Assembly: GCA_963590855.1 (NCBI GenBank)
Contig: CAVAQT010000006.1
Span: 25,037-89,036, forward strand
DNA: 64,000 nucleotides
From: Ruminococcus_C sp963590855
Lineage (GTDB): Bacteria > Bacillota > Clostridia > Oscillospirales > Ruminococcaceae
Direction of reading: 5' to 3'
Part shown: piece after piece, positions 61,770 through 64,000 of the stretch
Numbering within the stretch: position 1 is the stretch's first letter
Layout of the letters: each line of letters starts with the position of its first letter
Position numbers and translations under genes: made by a program
The notes under the pieces: generated by a model
Told to the model about the DNA's origin: nothing
The model's input: only the letters and a program-made list of their open reading frames with translations
Databases searched by the model: none

Positions 61770-61808
61770 AAAAGCGCATTGTCTGGGATAACAGGCAGTG
61801 CGCTTTTT
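61770..61808 (+). terminator. XRE gene terminator
   Basis: AAAAGCGCATTGTCTG and CAGGCAGTGCGCTTTT form a 16-bp stem with two G-T pairs, followed by TT. It insulates the following array, which must have its own promoter. Confidence 0.88.
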
Positions 61809-61822
61809 TCTGTTTCAAAAAC

Positions 61823-61851
61823 CTAAAAAAAGAGAAAGTCGGCTCGATATA
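61823..61851 (+). promoter_or_regulatory. Repeated block A, probable promoter
   Basis: CTAAAAAAAGAGAAAGTCGG followed by CTCGATATA. It starts 15 bases after a terminator, so it is the only candidate promoter for the first tiny ORF. The TGAAAA/TAAAAA..CGATATA layout is reminiscent of ECF-type promoters, but this is speculative. Confidence 0.4.
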
Positions 61852-61872
61852 GGGGTGTGGGAGGTGAGAGGA

Positions 61873-61914
61873 ATGCATCCGATTACGATTTTATTGAAGA
61901 TTCTGATTTCGTAA
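61873..61914 (+). CDS. Tiny ORF 1, 13-residue hydrophobic peptide
   Basis: MHPITILLKILIS with GGGAGGTGAGAGG upstream. The hydrophobic core with a single Lys is shared with ORFs 2, 4, 6 and 7. There is no signal peptide or cleavage site. Confidence 0.5.
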   Translation: MHPITILLKILIS

Positions 61915-61915
61915 G

Positions 61916-61950
61916 AAAAACGTGAAAAAAAGGAAAGTTGGTACGATATA
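61916..61950 (+). repeat. Repeated block B
   Basis: AAAAACGTGAAAAAAAGGAA then AGTTGGTACGATATA, directly upstream of tiny ORF 2. Confidence 0.75.
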
Positions 61951-61969
61951 GGTGTAGGAGGTGAGAGAA

Positions 61970-62011
61970 ATGCATCCGATTACAATTCTATTGAAGATTC
62001 TGATTCCGTGA
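61970..62011 (+). CDS. Tiny ORF 2, 13-residue hydrophobic peptide
   Basis: MHPITILLKILIP with AGGAGGTGAGAG upstream; differs from ORF 1 only in the last residue, with synonymous changes in between (ACG/ACA, TTA/CTA), which suggests the peptide is under selection. Confidence 0.55.
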   Translation: MHPITILLKILIP

Positions 62012-62012
62012 G

Positions 62013-62050
62013 AAAAAACGTGAAAAAAAGAAAAGTCGGTACGATATATA
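62013..62050 (+). repeat. Repeated block C
   Basis: AAAAAACGTGAAAAAAAGAA then AAGTCGGTACGATATATA, upstream of tiny ORF 3. Confidence 0.75.
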
Positions 62051-62068
62051 AGTGTGGAGGTGAGAGAA

Positions 62069-62128
62069 ATGCGGTTTGTGAATGGAACGCCAGTGCCGCC
62101 GTGGCTGGGGATATTAAGGCATATGTAA
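62069..62128 (+). CDS. Tiny ORF 3, 19-residue peptide
   Basis: MRFVNGTPVPPWLGILRHM with GGAGGTGAGAG upstream. Sequence class differs from the ILLK peptides; it is Pro-rich with one Trp. Confidence 0.45.
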   Translation: MRFVNGTPVPPWLGILRHM

Positions 62129-62161
62129 GGCAATGCACAGAGGGAAAGCGAGGTGATGGGA

Positions 62162-62197
62162 ATGCTGCTGCAAATTTTGAAGTATATTCTGCTGTAA
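62162..62197 (+). CDS. Tiny ORF 4, 11-residue hydrophobic peptide
   Basis: MLLQILKYILL with GCGAGGTG upstream at 8 bases; an ATG two codons earlier is too close to the RBS. Confidence 0.45.
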   Translation: MLLQILKYILL

Positions 62198-62232
62198 AAA
62201 ACGTGAAAAAAAGGAAAGTCGGTACGATATAT
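62196..62232 (+). repeat. Repeated block D
   Basis: AAAAAACGTGAAAAAAAGGA then AAGTCGGTACGATATATA, upstream of tiny ORF 5. Confidence 0.75.
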
Positions 62233-62250
62233 AAGTGTGGGGGTGAAAAT

Positions 62251-62298
62251 ATGCTTTTTCCTGTATTTGGTAAGCACAAGCCGTGGGTTCTGTATTAA
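62251..62298 (+). CDS. Tiny ORF 5, 15-residue peptide
   Basis: MLFPVFGKHKPWVLY with GGGGGTG upstream. Like ORF 3 it contains Pro-Trp and Gly. Confidence 0.45.
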   Translation: MLFPVFGKHKPWVLY

Positions 62299-62328
62299 GC
62301 CGTGTTGATGGAGAGTGAGGTGAGAGAG

Positions 62329-62370
62329 ATGCATCCGATTAAGATATTATTAAAGATCGTGATTCTGTAG
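62329..62370 (+). CDS. Tiny ORF 6, 13-residue hydrophobic peptide
   Basis: MHPIKILLKIVIL with GTGAGGTGAGAG upstream. Same family as ORFs 1 and 2, though the upstream repeated block is missing. Confidence 0.5.
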   Translation: MHPIKILLKIVIL

Positions 62371-62409
62371 TTTACTGTGTTTGAATTTGCAGGAGAGGAG
62401 GGAGCACAG

Positions 62410-62445
62410 ATGGTGACAATTTTGCTGAAGTTGATTTTTTCTTGA
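62410..62445 (+). CDS. Tiny ORF 7, 11-residue hydrophobic peptide
   Basis: MVTILLKLIFS with AGGAGAGGAGGGAG upstream. Keeps the TILLK core. Confidence 0.45.
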   Translation: MVTILLKLIFS

Positions 62446-62480
62446 TGTGATGAAACTGAACTGAACCGGGAGGGAATAAG

Positions 62481-62585
62481 ATGACTACTTTTATGAAGTA
62501 CACACTGGATATATTGAATTTTATGATGACGAATCTGCCGTTTTTCCCAAATACGGCGCTGATGCCTTTGACGTATTTTATGTGA
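62481..62585 (+). CDS. Tiny ORF 8, 34-residue peptide
   Basis: Starts MTTFMKYTLDILNFMM, continues with a Pro/Phe segment LPFFPNTALMPL and ends TYFM. GGGAGGGA lies upstream. Hydrophobic with no charged residues after position 10. Confidence 0.45.
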   Translation: MTTFMKYTLDILNFMMTNLPFFPNTALMPLTYFM

Positions 62586-62604
62586 TTGGAATGGAGGTGT
62601 GTGT

Positions 62605-62637
62605 ATGAAGCACATTTTGCCGCATGTAATATTTTGA
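62605..62637 (+). CDS. Tiny ORF 9, 10-residue peptide
   Basis: MKHILPHVIF with GGAGG 8-10 bases upstream. Confidence 0.4.
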   Translation: MKHILPHVIF

Positions 62638-62672
62638 GAAGGGAATTTGACGCAATGAATCGACCGAAATGA

Positions 62673-62706
62673 AGCCCCATGCTGTGGATACGGCATGGGG
62701 CTTTTT
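62673..62706 (+). terminator. Terminator closing the tiny-ORF array
   Basis: AGCCCCATGC and GCATGGGGCT perfect 10-bp arms followed by TTTTT. Confidence 0.9.
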
Positions 62707-62733
62707 GGATGGTTGCCGGGGAATGCGGGCAAA

Positions 62734-62770
62734 ACAAAACCCCCGAAAGCGCGAGGCTTTCGAGGGTTGT
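62734..62770 (-). terminator. Minus-strand terminator
   Basis: On the minus strand AACCCTCGAAAGC and GCTTTCGGGGGTT pair and are followed by TTGTTTTG; probably stops transcripts coming from the sensor kinase side. Confidence 0.65.
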
Positions 62771-63170
62771 AATCCCGATGAGGGATAGGTTATCTCTTGG
62801 AGCTAAGCAGTATCGTTTTGCTTACTTTATTTATTTTTCAAAAAACACCGAAAATACGATAAAATCTGCAATATATGACAATCGCTTCTATTGCAAATTT
62901 CAAGTTTTACCGTAACTTGGTTCAACTTTGTTGAACAGAAGTTGAACTGACGGACGTGGCTGTCTCGCCGGTATTTAGAGGGAAAAGCTATCTCTCATCA
63001 GGCAAAGTAAGAATTCAAAATAGTTTTTGATAAAACATCTGTTCTAATTATCATTTTCTCTTTTGATGCCAATTATCTACAGCCTTTGAATTGTAATCGC
63101 TCTAAATGGCAACACGAAAACAGCCAAATTTGTAAAAACTCACACTATCTGAAATTATAGCAAATTGCTG
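62771..63170. other. AT-rich gene-free stretch
   Basis: No supportable gene. A GTTCAAC-TTTG-TTGAAC hairpin with a nearby GTTGAACT repeat (about 62921-62951) is the only structure noted. Confidence 0.5.
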
Positions 63171-64000
63171 TTATTCATGCAATGATAAGGAAATGCAAAA
63201 GTGATTCCTACAAAGCGACGCTTCTATGTTCCCTCCGAGCATTTCCGTAAACTGTTTTGCAATAGCAAGTCCAAGACCCGTATTTCCTTTCGTACGTGAA
63301 ATGTCAGTCGTATAAAATTCGTCAAATATGTGTTCTATATCCACATCAGATGATGCAAGTTCATTTTGAAACGTAAGCTTTATCTCACTGCTTTTTTCCA
63401 CGTTAATCATCAAATCACCAACGCTATGTTTCAATGCATTACCTATGAGATTGTCAAAAATACGCAGAAGCATATTCTGATTTGAATATATCATCAATCT
63501 GCGGTAATGACACTGAAAAATAATCTGCCTGCCTTTGTCTGAAAAATCATCATAATAGTGAACAATACTTTCTTCCAGAACAGAAACAATATTGATATTT
63601 GTCTTTTCAGGCTCTTTCCCGTTTGAAACGATTCGGGACATTTCGAAGAAAGAGTTTATCAATTCTTCCAGGCGAGTAAGTCGCTTTTCAATAATTGCAA
63701 GCTCACGGCTTTTTTCCTCTTCTGAAAGCTCTGAATGTTGTATCAGATTAATATACCCCATTGCTGAAGTCAAAGGGGTTCTGAGATCGTGGGAAATATT
63801 GGTCATCATCTGCTCAAGGGTATGATTTTTCCTGTTGTATGTTGTCTTGGTATTATGCATATCCTTTAGCATGATATTGATTTGATCTATGAGTTTATCT
63901 GCTGTCCCGTTTTTGGAATGAAGAAGTGCATTGGTATCACTTTTACGCATTTCATGCAGTTGTTCTGTAATGTTTTTAATTTCTATTTTCTGTAAAATCA
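63171..64000 (-). CDS. Sensor histidine kinase, N-terminus beyond window
   Basis: The frame is open to the window end (about 275 residues visible), so membrane and sensor parts are missing. Visible: a HAMP-like segment, the phosphoacceptor MTNISHDLRTPLTSAMGYIN, the N-box IFDNLIGNALKHSV, and the G-box GNTGLGLAIAKQFTEMLGG. The D/F boxes are weak (ELASSDVDIEHIFDEFYTTD). It would phosphorylate a response regulator encoded beyond the window. Markedly AT-rich compared with the first 59 kb, suggesting a different origin for the right end. Confidence 0.9.
   Translation of the reverse strand, partial: ILQKIEIKNITEQLHEMRKSDTNALLHSKNGTADKLIDQINIMLKDMHNTKTTYNRKNHTLEQMMTNISHDLRTPLTSAMGYINLIQHSELSEEEKSRELAIIEKRLTRLEELINSFFEMSRIVSNGKEPEKTNINIVSVLEESIVHYYDDFSDKGRQIIFQCHYRRLMIYSNQNMLLRIFDNLIGNALKHSVGDLMINVEKSSEIKLTFQNELASSDVDIEHIFDEFYTTDISRTKGNTGLGLAIAKQFTEMLGGNIEASLCRNHFCISLSLHE

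Larger units (their letters stand above)
61809..62706 (+). other. Tandem array of tiny ORFs with repeated upstream block
   Basis: Between the XRE terminator and the terminator at 62673 lie at least nine ORFs of 10-34 codons on the plus strand, most with a strong GGAGGTGAGAG-type ribosome-binding site 5-10 bases before ATG. Four of them are preceded by a near-identical block. No longer gene explains the region. Base composition is AT-rich. See separate entries for each ORF and block. Confidence 0.6.

Noticed and set aside
62008..62298. A 96-residue frame across tiny ORFs 3-5 with a repeated KNVKKRKVGTIYKCGG segment
   Set aside because: The repeat reflects the DNA-level blocks C and D; block B has a stop in the same phase, there is no RBS at the GTG, and the frame overlaps several RBS-ATG units.
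1..64000. tRNA or rRNA genes
   Set aside because: I looked for TTCRA-type T-arms with flanking cloverleaf stems and for rRNA segments and found none that hold up; a tRNAscan-SE run would settle it.

Overview
The window is about 64 kb of a moderately GC-rich Firmicute chromosome. The best fit is a cellulosome-forming Ruminococcus-like member of the Oscillospiraceae. The evidence is the set of dockerin modules (duplicated GDxNxDG loops) on secreted proteins, the spore protease gpr, Firmicute gene orders (rpsF-ssb-rpsR and decarboxylase-holB-ricT), a T-box upstream of thrS, and promoters of the TTGACA-17-TATAAT type, often with an extended TGn -10. No plasmid or phage backbone, tRNA, rRNA or CRISPR array was seen. 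The genus is an inference from these features; no database was searched.

Layout. 1-8.1 kb is a surface-glycan operon: an FkbM methyltransferase cut by the window edge, a coiled-coil protein, three GT4 glycosyltransferases, a large multi-pass membrane protein and a GT2 with membrane anchors. 8.2-13.9 kb holds a hydroxyacid dehydrogenase and the proline genes proB and proA, which are split by a Uma2 protein, a GNAT protein and a MITE-like palindrome. 13.9-22.4 kb is minus-strand housekeeping: lipoprotein, U32 peptidase, mltG, 5-formyl-THF cyclo-ligase, DJ-1, DUF2156, tmk, thyX, rpsR, ssb and rpsF. 22.6-26.5 kb holds an orphan antisense-type RNA, gpr, rpsT with a long leader, a solitary MazF/PemK protein and two small membrane proteins. 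26.7-31.4 kb has nadB-nadC and rny. 31.5-31.7 kb is a candidate par-like type I toxin-antitoxin module. 31.9-39.8 kb has an ArsR regulator, a ferredoxin, a lipoprotein, a sigma-region-4 protein, decarboxylase-holB-ricT, an amidase, queH and a methyltransferase. 40.5-47.6 kb has T-box-thrS, a sugar transferase, a small dockerin protein and a TetM-like GTPase fused to a YacP/Rae1-type nuclease domain. 47.7-61.2 kb is a dockerin island: a GH5 glycosidase, three CHAP-domain wall hydrolases, a BspA-like protein and, beyond metG, a GH24 lysozyme. 61.4-62.7 kb has a small XRE regulator followed by a tandem array of at least nine tiny ORFs of 10-34 codons. The window ends in a truncated sensor kinase.

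How parts work together. The dockerin island would deliver one cellulase and four predicted peptidoglycan-acting enzymes to a cohesin scaffold, so the scaffold may carry lytic as well as plant-fibre enzymes. The most novel-looking pieces are the tiny-ORF array, the type I toxin-antitoxin locus with a homologous orphan RNA 9 kb away, the GTPase-nuclease fusion, and several families of dispersed palindromes that often sit in 5' leaders just after promoters.
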